From contig CAMPGL010000142.1 in assembly GCA_946885435.1 (NCBI GenBank), positions 1 through 5,359 of the forward strand: a DNA stretch of 5,359 nt, given 5' to 3'. The translations under genes were made by a program, and so were the position numbers. The DNA comes from an uncultured Brevundimonas sp. Lineage in GTDB: Bacteria > Pseudomonadota > Alphaproteobacteria > Caulobacterales > Caulobacteraceae. How positions within the stretch are numbered: the first letter of the stretch is position 1; the number at the start of each line of letters is the position of its first letter. Below the pieces are notes generated by a model. The model was not told the DNA's origin and did no database searches. It worked only from the letters and a program-made list of their open reading frames with translations. Positions 1 to 5,359 of the stretch are shown here, one piece after another.

Positions 1-441
1 TCGGGCGGCAAGGTGATCCGCGAGATCGTCGAGAAGACCGGCGCCAAGATCGACATCGGCGACACCGGCCTGATCAAGATCGCGGCTTCCGAGCAGTCCA
101 AGATCGACGCGGCCCGCGACTGGATCAAATCGATCGCCTCGGAGCCGGAAGTCGGCGCCATCTACACGGGCAAGGTCGTGAAGGTCGTCGATTTCGGCGC
201 CTTCGTGAACTTCTTCGGCGCCAAGGACGGCCTGGTTCACATCAGCCAGCTGGCTCCGCGCAAGGTCGCCAAGACGACCGACGTCGTGAACGAGGGCGAC
301 ACCGTCAAGGTGAAGTTCATGGGCTTCGACGACCGCGGCAAGACCAAGCTGTCGATGAAGGTCGTCGACCAGGAGACCGGCGAGGACCTGACCGAGAAGC
401 AGGCGGCCGAGCGCGAAACCGCCAAGGCCGACGCCGAGTAA
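1..441 (+). CDS. pnp: Polynucleotide phosphorylase, C-terminal part (KH and S1 domains); 5' end outside window
   Basis: PNPase is a 3'-to-5' phosphorolytic exoribonuclease that degrades RNA in the cytoplasm, often within a degradosome. Only the last 146 residues are here; the family is about 700 residues, so both catalytic RNase PH domains lie upstream of the window. The frame is open from base 1 and begins inside the KH-domain GxxG loop ([19 protein letters not shown], residues 1-19). The KH domain runs to about residue 47. An S1 domain follows at about 52-123, with the typical [21 protein letters not shown] segment and the closing LSMKVVD strand. A short charged tail ([19 protein letters not shown]) ends at TAA 439-441. 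The KH-then-S1 order and the wording match alphaproteobacterial PNPase closely. An internal GTG at base 13 is not a real start. The gene is followed by an intrinsic terminator, so it is probably transcribed separately from the genes downstream. Confidence 0.96.
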   Translation, partial: SGGKVIREIVEKTGAKIDIGDTGLIKIAASEQSKIDAARDWIKSIASEPEVGAIYTGKVVKVVDFGAFVNFFGAKDGLVHISQLAPRKVAKTTDVVNEGDTVKVKFMGFDDRGKTKLSMKVVDQETGEDLTEKQAAERETAKADAE

Positions 442-465
442 TCGGCTCCGCCGCTCTGGCCGGAG

Positions 466-490
466 AAGGGGTCCTCGCGGACCCCTTTTT
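466..490 (+). terminator. Intrinsic (rho-independent) terminator after pnp
   Basis: A perfect 9-bp inverted repeat, AAGGGGTCC (466-474) and GGACCCCTT (479-487), encloses a 4-base TCGC loop and runs into a T tract (486-490). It starts 24 bases after the pnp stop codon. This is the textbook form of a factor-independent terminator for rightward transcription. It should insulate the parS site and the operon downstream from pnp transcription, although some read-through cannot be excluded. Confidence 0.9.
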
Positions 491-499
491 CGTGCCCTA

Positions 500-515
500 T
501 GTTTCACGTGAAACA
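500..515. other. parS: parS centromere site 1 (ParB binding site)
   Basis: TGTTTCACGTGAAACA is a perfect 16-bp palindrome and matches the conserved bacterial parS sequence bound by chromosomal ParB. ParB loads here, spreads onto flanking DNA as a CTP-dependent clamp, and the complex is moved by ParA, whose gene begins about 4.1 kb downstream. The palindrome does not extend further, since the flanking bases A and C do not pair. It lies 9 bases after the T tract of the pnp terminator and 2 bases before the ribosome binding site of the small gene at 528. An identical 16-mer at 2068-2083 supports the call. Confidence 0.93.
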
Positions 516-517
516 CC

Positions 518-521
518 GGAG
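518..521 (+). promoter_or_regulatory. Ribosome binding site of the small gene at 528
   Basis: GGAG lies 6 bases before ATG 528. This fits an initiation site there and argues against the in-frame GTG at 492, which sits at the terminator T tract with no Shine-Dalgarno sequence and would place the parS site inside the coding region. Confidence 0.7.
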
Positions 522-527
522 ACGCCG

Positions 528-776
528 ATGAAGATGAATATCGAGATCGAGTGCACCCCTGAGGAGGCTCGCGCCTTCCTCGGCCTGCCGGACGTCGCGC
601 CGCTGAACGAGCACCTCGTGGCCGAAATGCAGAAGCGGATGGACGAGAATATCGCCCGCATGCAGCCTGAGGAGCTGATGCGCTCCTGGGCGTCGTTTGG
701 AATGCAGGCGACACAGCAGTTTCGCGACCTGATGAGCATGGCCGCAACCTCGGCCACCCCGCCGCGCTCGGAATAG
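528..776 (+). CDS. Small conserved alphaproteobacterial protein of unknown function (DUF6489-like)
   Basis: This gene encodes an 82-residue protein of unknown function. The N-terminal block [20 protein letters not shown] followed by PDVAPLNE resembles, from memory, small alphaproteobacterial proteins annotated as DUF6489; this was not checked by a search. Residues 1-9 look like a short beta strand. Residues from about 11 onward look helical, including an amphipathic stretch [17 protein letters not shown] (29-45) and a second helix around [20 protein letters not shown] (54-73). The protein is rich in methionine (9 of 82) and has no signal peptide, membrane segment or recognisable catalytic motif. 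The start at ATG 528 is chosen for its GGAG spacing and because it matches the remembered family start; a second ATG at 534 is possible. The stop (TAG 774-776) lies 2 bases before the mnmE start, so the two are probably co-transcribed and coupled. Its role beside mnmE is unknown. Confidence 0.8.
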   Translation: MKMNIEIECTPEEARAFLGLPDVAPLNEHLVAEMQKRMDENIARMQPEELMRSWASFGMQATQQFRDLMSMAATSATPPRSE

Positions 777-778
777 TC

Positions 779-2062
779 TTGGCCAAGGACACGATCTTCG
801 CCTTGGCGACCCCGCCTGGCCGCGGAGCCGTGGCGGTCGTACGTCTCTCCGGCCCGGAAGCCGGCTCGGCCTTGGCGAGGCTCGCTGGATCCGTGCCCGA
901 ACCGCGCCAAGCGTCGCTGCGTGTCCTGCGGAATCGGGAGGGCGCCGTACTCGACCAGGCATTGGTGCTGTGGTTCGTTTCACCGTCCAGTTTCACCGGC
1001 GAAGACAGCGCCGAGCTTCACCTGCACGGCGGTCCCGCGGTCGTCTCGGCGGTCAGCACGGCCCTGATCGACCTGGGATTGCGTCCGGCGGAGCCCGGAG
1101 AGTTCACCCGCCGGGCCTTCGAGAACGGCAAGCTCGACCTGACCCAGGCCGAGGCCGTCGCCGACCTGATCGACGCCGAGACCGAGGCCCAGCATGCCCA
1201 GGCCCTGGATCAGCTCGGCGGCGCGCTCGCCCGCCGCTACGAAGCCTGGCGTGCGCATCTGCTCGAGGCCCTTGCGGTTCTCGAAGCGGCCATCGACTTT
1301 CCCGACGAGGACATTCCTGAGGACGTGGCGGACCGCGCCCGCGAGCCGGTCGCCACCCTGATCGCTGAGCTGGACGCCGCCTTGGCCGACGCCACGCGGG
1401 GCGAGCGGGTACGTGAGGGCTTCCGCATCGCCCTGACCGGCGCGCCCAACGCCGGAAAGTCGACCTTGTTCAATGCCTTGGTTGGACGCGACGCCGCGAT
1501 CGTCACCCCTATCGCCGGCACTACCCGCGACGTGATCGAGGCCCAGCTGACACTGGGGGGCTACCGCGTCCTGCTGGCGGACACCGCAGGGCTGCGCGAC
1601 ACCGACGACCCGGTCGAGCGAGAGGGCGTAGCCCGCGCCCGCGCCTGGGCCGAAGCCGCCGATCTCCGACTGGAGCTGGATCCCGACGGTTCGGCGGGGG
1701 AGGCGAGCGACCACAAGACCTGGCGCATCGTCACGATGGCCGACCGACTGGCCTCGCCGCCTGCGGACGCGGTCAGCGCGGTGACCGGTGCCGGGATGTC
1801 GGAGCTGCGTGCCCGGCTGTCCGCCGCGGTCGTTGCGGCCTCGACGGGCGCCGACTTCCCTCCTGTGACCCGTGAGCGCCATCGGCGGCGGCTGGAAGAG
1901 GCGCTCGGCCACCTGCGCCGCGCCCAGAGCGTCCTTGTTGACCCCGAGTTGGCCGCGGAGGATGTGCGGCTGGCTGTGCGCGCGCTGGAAGCCGTCGTCG
2001 GGCGTGTTGGGTCCGAAGACGTCCTCGACCTCGTCTTTTCCAGCTTCTGCATAGGAAAGTGA
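779..2062 (+). CDS. mnmE: tRNA uridine-5-carboxymethylaminomethyl modification GTPase MnmE (TrmE)
   Basis: MnmE is a potassium-activated, G-domain-dimerising GTPase. With MnmG it installs aminomethyl or carboxymethylaminomethyl groups on the wobble uridine (U34) of certain tRNAs, using a folate one-carbon donor. The protein has 427 residues, against 454 in E. coli. The N-terminal folate-binding domain (about 1-120) starts with [22 protein letters not shown] and includes the [15 protein letters not shown] and [25 protein letters not shown] blocks. The helical domain surrounds an inserted Ras-like G domain: G1 GAPNAGKS (221-228), G2 threonines 248-249, G3 DTAG (268-271), G5 SAVTG (333-337). The G4 position reads TMAD (319-322) instead of NKxD. 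The C-terminal FCIGK (423-427) keeps the cysteine required for modification. The TTG start at 779 is supported because the canonical N-terminus begins directly after it; a weak GGAA at 770-773 precedes it. The gap to the preceding gene is 2 bases. Confidence 0.97.
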   Translation: MAKDTIFALATPPGRGAVAVVRLSGPEAGSALARLAGSVPEPRQASLRVLRNREGAVLDQALVLWFVSPSSFTGEDSAELHLHGGPAVVSAVSTALIDLGLRPAEPGEFTRRAFENGKLDLTQAEAVADLIDAETEAQHAQALDQLGGALARRYEAWRAHLLEALAVLEAAIDFPDEDIPEDVADRAREPVATLIAELDAALADATRGERVREGFRIALTGAPNAGKSTLFNALVGRDAAIVTPIAGTTRDVIEAQLTLGGYRVLLADTAGLRDTDDPVEREGVARARAWAEAADLRLELDPDGSAGEASDHKTWRIVTMADRLASPPADAVSAVTGAGMSELRARLSAAVVAASTGADFPPVTRERHRRRLEEALGHLRRAQSVLVDPELAAEDVRLAVRALEAVVGRVGSEDVLDLVFSSFCIGK

Positions 2063-2067
2063 TCGAC

Positions 2068-2083
2068 TGTTTCACGTGAAACA
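2068..2083. other. parS: parS centromere site 2 (ParB binding site)
   Basis: The same 16-bp palindrome as at 500-515, TGTTTCACGTGAAACA, occurs 5 bases after the mnmE stop. Here the dyad extends by two pairs on each side to a perfect 20-bp palindrome, ACTGTTTCACGTGAAACAGT (2066-2085). It lies in the 85-base mnmE-mnmG gap, outside any coding sequence and upstream of the mnmG ribosome binding site. Centre-to-centre distance to site 1 is 1568 bp. If transcribed with the operon, the RNA could fold into an 8-bp stem with an ACGU loop; no T tract follows, so it is not an intrinsic terminator. ParA is encoded about 2.55 kb downstream. Confidence 0.94.
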
Positions 2084-2137
2084 GTACGCCGCAGTTCAAA
2101 CCAAGCAGGCTTTCTGGTAGGACGCGCCTCCCTCCCT

Positions 2138-2141
2138 GGAG
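2138..2141 (+). promoter_or_regulatory. Ribosome binding site of mnmG
   Basis: GGAG lies 6 bases before TTG 2148. An in-frame TAG at 2118-2120 limits how far upstream the gene could start, so this site and the TTG define the mnmG start. Confidence 0.72.
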
Positions 2142-2147
2142 ACGACC

Positions 2148-4025
2148 TTGGCCCAAAGTTGGGATGTCATCGTGATCGGCGGCGGCCACGCCGGCTGCGA
2201 GGCGGCGCACGCCGCCTGGCGCGTCGGCGCGCGCGTGCTGCTGCTCACCCACAAGGTCGAAACCATCGGGGAGATGTCCTGCAACCCGGCCATCGGCGGC
2301 CTGGGCAAGGGGCATCTGGTGCGCGAGATCGACGCTTTGGACGGGCTGATGGGCCGAATAGCGGACCGGGCCGCCATCCAGTATCGCCTGCTGAACCGGT
2401 CAAAGGGCCCGGCCGTGCGCGGCCCGCGCTCCCAGATCGACCGGGGCCTGTACCGCTCGGCCATGCAGGCCGAACTGGTCCGCGCCAACGGCCTGACCAT
2501 CGAGGCGGCCGCCGTCGAGGATCTGCTGGTCGAAGACGGTCGGGTGGTCGGGGTCGCGGATGACCGCAGCCGCAGCTGGCGGGCCGGCCGCGTCGTGCTG
2601 ACGACCGGCACCTTCCTGAAGGGCGTCATCCATCTCGGCGACAAGCGCATTCCAGCCGGCCGCGTCGGCGACCAGCCGGCGATCGGCCTGTCGGACCGCC
2701 TCTATGGTCTCGGCGTCCGCATGGGCCGGCTGAAGACCGGGACGCCCGCGCGCCTCGACGCCACCACCATCGCCTGGGACCGGCTGGAGATGCAGGCGGC
2801 CGACGCCGAGCCGAGCCGCTTCTCCTTCCTGCCGGCCGGGGAGGTCCTGCCTCAGATCCAGTGCGGCGTGACCCACACGACCGAGGAAACCCACCGGATC
2901 ATCTCGGAAAACCTCGGCGAATCCGCCGTCTACGGCGGCCGATTGTCCGGGCGCGGGCCGCGCTATTGCCCCTCCATCGAGGACAAGGTCGTCCGCTTCG
3001 CCGACAAGACCAGCCACCAGGTCTTCCTGGAGCCGGAGGGCCTGCCCGGCGGGCCGGACGGCGACACCGTCTACCCGAATGGCATCTCGACCTCGGTGTC
3101 GGAGGCCACCCAGCTTGCCTTCCTGCGCACCATGTTCGGCCTCGAGCGGGTCGAGGTGCGACGGTATGGCTACGCGATCGAGTATGACTACGTCGATCCG
3201 AGCGAGCTGCATCCGACGCTGGAGCTGAAGGCTCTGCCGGGCCTCTATCTCGCGGGCCAGATCAACGGCACGACCGGCTACGAAGAGGCGGGCGCGCAAG
3301 GCTTGATGGCCGGGCTGAACGCCGCCCGCGCCGCCGGCGGATCGGACGAAATCGTGCTCGGCCGCGACCAGGCCTACATCGGCGTGCTCATCGACGACCT
3401 GGTGACGCGCGGTGTGACCGAGCCCTACCGCATGTTCACCAGCCGGGCCGAGTTCCGCCTGACGCTCCGCGCCGACAACGCCGATCAACGGTTGACGGGG
3501 CTCGGAATCAACATTGGCCTCGTCGGCTCAAATCGCGCGCAAGCCTTTGCGCGTAAATCTGAAATTCTGGCCGAAGCGCGCGCTCGCATGACCGGTACGG
3601 CGCTGACGCCCAATGAAGCCAATGCGCTGGGCCTAAGCGTCAACGCCGACGGCCAGCGCCGTACGCTCAGCCAGCTTCTGTCATACCCGGGCGCCTCGCT
3701 CGAGACCTTCGCACCGCGCTGGCCGGAGATCGCCGACTGGCCCGCCGAGATCCGCGAGCAGGTCGAGATCGATGCCGCCTACGCCGGCTACCTGGACCGT
3801 CAGGCCGCCGACGCCGAGGCCCTGCGCCGCGAGGAGAGCCTGGTCCTCCCCGCCGGCATCGACTTTTCCGCCATTGGCGGCCTGTCCAACGAGGTCCGCG
3901 AAAAGCTTCAGGCGGTCCAGCCCCGCACTCTGGGCCAGGCCTCGCGCATCGAGGGCGTCACGCCCGGCGCCCTGACCGCCCTTCTGGCCCACGTCCGGCG
4001 CGCTCGCGCCGAAGCGGCGGCCTGA
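2148..4025 (+). CDS. mnmG: tRNA uridine-5-carboxymethylaminomethyl modification enzyme MnmG (GidA)
   Basis: MnmG is the FAD- and NADH-dependent partner of MnmE in wobble-uridine modification of tRNA. The protein has 625 residues, close to the 629 of E. coli, so it is full length. The N-terminal dinucleotide fold begins [16 protein letters not shown] (GGGHAGCE at 11-18). The conserved [15 protein letters not shown] block (43-57) carries Cys45, matching one of the family's two key cysteines. The second, Cys274, lies in [13 protein letters not shown]. The later FAD-binding segment is [20 protein letters not shown] (about 374-393). The GidA-associated block [19 protein letters not shown] begins at residue 432, and the C-terminal helical domain that contacts MnmE and tRNA includes YAGYLDRQ and [18 protein letters not shown]. 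The start is TTG, with GGAG 6 bases upstream and an in-frame TAG at 2118 blocking any much longer form. The stop TGA (4023-4025) is 3 bases from the rsmG start. Confidence 0.98.
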   Translation: MAQSWDVIVIGGGHAGCEAAHAAWRVGARVLLLTHKVETIGEMSCNPAIGGLGKGHLVREIDALDGLMGRIADRAAIQYRLLNRSKGPAVRGPRSQIDRGLYRSAMQAELVRANGLTIEAAAVEDLLVEDGRVVGVADDRSRSWRAGRVVLTTGTFLKGVIHLGDKRIPAGRVGDQPAIGLSDRLYGLGVRMGRLKTGTPARLDATTIAWDRLEMQAADAEPSRFSFLPAGEVLPQIQCGVTHTTEETHRIISENLGESAVYGGRLSGRGPRYCPSIEDKVVRFADKTSHQVFLEPEGLPGGPDGDTVYPNGISTSVSEATQLAFLRTMFGLERVEVRRYGYAIEYDYVDPSELHPTLELKALPGLYLAGQINGTTGYEEAGAQGLMAGLNAARAAGGSDEIVLGRDQAYIGVLIDDLVTRGVTEPYRMFTSRAEFRLTLRADNADQRLTGLGINIGLVGSNRAQAFARKSEILAEARARMTGTALTPNEANALGLSVNADGQRRTLSQLLSYPGASLETFAPRWPEIADWPAEIREQVEIDAAYAGYLDRQAADAEALRREESLVLPAGIDFSAIGGLSNEVREKLQAVQPRTLGQASRIEGVTPGALTALLAHVRRARAEAAA

Positions 4026-4028
4026 GCC

Positions 4029-4634
4029 TTGGACGCGCAGGGATTCCAGGCCGCCACGGGCGCCTCCGACGCCGCCCTCGCCGACCTCGAGCGCTATCGC
4101 CAGATGCTCGAAGAGGGCAATGCGGTGATGAACCTCGTCGGCCCGGCGACCCTGCCGGACTTCTGGTCCCGCCACGCGCTCGACAGCGCCCAGCTGCGCG
4201 ACCACGCGCCGGACGCCCGCACCTGGGCCGACCTCGGCGCCGGCGCGGGCCTGCCCGGGGTGGTCCTGGCCATCCTGCTGAAGGGCGTCGAAGGCGCCAG
4301 AGTCTGGCTGATCGACAGCCAGACCAAGCGCTGCCGCTTCCTGCAGCAGGTCGTGGACGCCCTGGCGCTGCCCGCCGAGGTCATCGACGCCCGCGCCGAG
4401 ACGCTCAGGATCAAGGCTGACGTCGTCACCGCCCGGGCCTGCGCGCCGATGGACCGGCTGCTCGACTTCGCCGACCCTTATCTGAAGCGGGGCGCGCTCG
4501 GCCTCTTCCTCAAAGGCGAGCAGGCCGAGGCCGAGCTGGCCGAAGCCCGACGGCGCCGGCCGCGCCTCGACGCCGACCTCCTGCCTTCCGTCAGCGACCC
4601 TCGGGGCCGCATCGTTCGTATCCGGAGCCTCTGA
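4029..4634 (+). CDS. rsmG: 16S rRNA (guanine-N7)-methyltransferase RsmG (GidB)
   Basis: RsmG uses S-adenosylmethionine to methylate N7 of a conserved guanine (G527 in E. coli numbering) in the 530 loop of 16S rRNA. The protein has 201 residues, against 207 in E. coli. Visible features in order: an N-terminal helical part with NAVMNLVG (31-38); the family signature RHALDS (48-53); the class I methyltransferase SAM loop DLGAGAGLPG (68-77); the second strand WLIDSQTKRCRFLQQV; and VTARACAPM, which corresponds to the family's conserved arginine-alanine segment. The TTG start at 4029 lies one codon after the mnmG stop and in the same frame (TGA GCC TTG), so no longer form exists, and the next in-frame ATG lies inside the conserved domain. 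No clear Shine-Dalgarno sequence precedes it, so initiation probably depends on ribosomes finishing mnmG. Its stop is 1 base from the parA start. Confidence 0.96.
   Translation: MDAQGFQAATGASDAALADLERYRQMLEEGNAVMNLVGPATLPDFWSRHALDSAQLRDHAPDARTWADLGAGAGLPGVVLAILLKGVEGARVWLIDSQTKRCRFLQQVVDALALPAEVIDARAETLRIKADVVTARACAPMDRLLDFADPYLKRGALGLFLKGEQAEAELAEARRRRPRLDADLLPSVSDPRGRIVRIRSL
4624..4627 (+). promoter_or_regulatory. Ribosome binding site of parA
   Basis: GGAG, inside the last codons of rsmG, lies 8 bases before TTG 4636. It supports that TTG as the parA start over the in-frame GTG at 4663, which would leave almost nothing before the first beta strand and the Walker motif. Confidence 0.68.
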
Positions 4635-4635
4635 T

Positions 4636-5359
4636 TTGCCTCGTGAAGCGCCTCCGCCCCGCGTGCTCGCCGTCGCCAACCAGAAGGGCGGCGTCGGCAA
4701 GACGACCACGGCCATCAACCTCGGCACGGCCCTGGCCGCCGTCGGCGAGCGGGTGCTGCTCATCGACATGGACCCCCAGGGCAACGCCTCCACGGGCCTG
4801 GGCGTGCCGCGCGAGCAGCGGCGGGTGACCATCTACGACGCCATGGTCGACGGCCGGCCCCTGCACGAGGCGGCGGTCGCCACGGCCGTGCCCGGCCTGT
4901 GGATCGTTCCGTCCGACCCGGACCTCTCGGGCATCGAGATCGAGCTGTCCCAGGCCGACCGCCGGTCCTACCGGCTGCGCGACGGCATCGAAAAGCTGAA
5001 GCAGCTCAAGGCCGCGCTCAGTCCGACCTATGTGTTGATCGACTGTCCTCCGTCACTCAACCTGTTGACTGTGAACGCCATGAGCGCCGCCGACGCGGTG
5101 TTGGTGCCGCTGCAGTGCGAGTTCTTCGCCCTGGAGGGTCTGACGCAGCTGATGCGCACCGTCGAGCTGGTCCGCTCGAGCCTCAATCCGCGCCTGGAGA
5201 TCCAGGGCATCGTGCTCACCATGTACGATCGCAGAAACGCTTTGTCTGGACAGGTCGAGGCCGACGTACGCGGCCACTTCGGCGACCGGGTCTATGAGAC
5301 GGTCATCCCCCGCAATGTCCGGGTGTCCGAGGCGCCGTCCTTCGGCAAGCCGGCCCTGA
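4636..5359 (+). CDS. parA: Chromosome partitioning ATPase ParA (Soj/MinD superfamily), 3' end outside window
   Basis: ParA is a deviant-Walker ATPase. It binds DNA non-specifically as an ATP dimer and, through cycles of ParB-stimulated hydrolysis, moves ParB-parS complexes to the cell pole. I read 241 codons open to the window edge; chromosomal ParA is usually about 260-270 residues, so only the tail is missing. The protein starts MPREAPPPRVLAVANQ, then the deviant Walker A KGGVGKTT (17-24, signature Lys17, catalytic-loop Lys22), the switch motif DMDPQGN (44-50, Asp46 the expected catalytic aspartate) and Walker B YVLIDCPPS around Asp136. PLQCEFFALEGLTQLM and IPRNVRVSEAPSFGKP follow, both typical of chromosomal ParA. 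The start is TTG 4636, 1 base after the rsmG stop, with GGAG 8 bases upstream. The TGA in the last three bases is out of frame. Two parS sites upstream fit a chromosomal segregation role. parB is expected next. Confidence 0.96.
   Translation, partial: MPREAPPPRVLAVANQKGGVGKTTTAINLGTALAAVGERVLLIDMDPQGNASTGLGVPREQRRVTIYDAMVDGRPLHEAAVATAVPGLWIVPSDPDLSGIEIELSQADRRSYRLRDGIEKLKQLKAALSPTYVLIDCPPSLNLLTVNAMSAADAVLVPLQCEFFALEGLTQLMRTVELVRSSLNPRLEIQGIVLTMYDRRNALSGQVEADVRGHFGDRVYETVIPRNVRVSEAPSFGKPAL

Noticed and set aside
492..530. GTG at 492 as an earlier start of the small gene, which would put parS in coding sequence
   Set aside because: It lies at the end of the terminator with no Shine-Dalgarno, whereas ATG 528 has GGAG at 6 bases and begins the conserved block.
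977..997. Tandem GTTTCACC repeats (977-984 and 990-997) that look like parS half-sites
   Set aside because: They are direct, not inverted, lack the CACGTG centre, and encode the conserved MnmE segment SPSSFTGED, so protein constraint explains them.
980..1912. Long minus-strand open frame opposite mnmE, and similar long minus-strand frames opposite mnmG, rsmG and parA
   Set aside because: They are low-complexity shadows of GC-rich genes (rich in Arg, Gly, Ala) with no recognisable domain, and the + strand genes are certain.
2066..2085. The 20-bp palindrome as an intrinsic terminator between mnmE and mnmG
   Set aside because: No T tract follows and the stem is not GC-rich; the exact parS match explains the palindrome better.
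2086..2137. Possible promoter for mnmG between parS site 2 and its ribosome binding site
   Set aside because: TTCAAA (2095-2100) and TGGTAG (2115-2120) are poor matches and only 14 bases apart, so I see no supportable promoter.
4899..5297. Plus-strand open frame of 132 codons overlapping parA
   Set aside because: It is out of frame with ParA, whose conserved motifs run unbroken through the same bases.
4636..5359. Suspicion that parA is frameshifted, because only short fragments appear in other frames at 4643-4828 and 4899-5297
   Set aside because: Codon-by-codon reading from TTG 4636 gives 241 residues without a stop and with all ParA motifs in order; the frame simply runs off the window.
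5357..5359. TGA at the very end as the parA stop
   Set aside because: It is out of frame: the frame reads CCG GCC CTG and leaves a single A, and ParA proteins continue some 20-30 residues beyond the SFGKP motif.

Overview
The window is ordinary GC-rich core chromosome of an alphaproteobacterium, most likely Caulobacterales (a Caulobacter, Phenylobacterium or Brevundimonas relative). This rests on the strong G/C preference at third codon positions, the close resemblance of the ParA fragment to the Caulobacter ParA I remember, and the gene order mnmE-mnmG-rsmG-parA, which in this group lies next to the replication origin. All supported genes are on the + strand and tightly packed. There is no sign of a prophage, transposon, CRISPR array, tRNA or rRNA.

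Layout. Bases 1-441 are the 3' end of pnp (KH and S1 RNA-binding domains of polynucleotide phosphorylase), closed by a strong intrinsic terminator at 466-490. A perfect 16-bp parS centromere site follows at 500-515. Next come a small conserved alphaproteobacterial gene of unknown function (528-776), mnmE (779-2062), a second perfect parS site (2068-2083) in the only sizeable gap of the operon, mnmG (2148-4025), rsmG (4029-4634), and parA from a TTG at 4636 to the window edge, cut before its stop.

How the parts work together. MnmE and MnmG form one enzyme complex that modifies the wobble uridine of certain tRNAs. RsmG methylates 16S rRNA. ParA is the ATPase that moves ParB-parS complexes during chromosome segregation. 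Its DNA targets, two parS sites, lie inside the same neighbourhood, so the window holds the cis-acting centromere and part of its trans-acting machinery; parB is expected just downstream. mnmE, mnmG, rsmG and parA all appear to start with TTG, and most junctions are 1-3 bases, which suggests one transcript with translational coupling.

Most worth a second look: the two parS sites and their positions (one between a terminator and a ribosome binding site, one as a 20-bp palindrome in the mnmE-mnmG gap), a degenerate G4 motif in the MnmE GTPase domain, the run of TTG starts, and pnp as the upstream neighbour. I found no evidence of a previously undescribed system.
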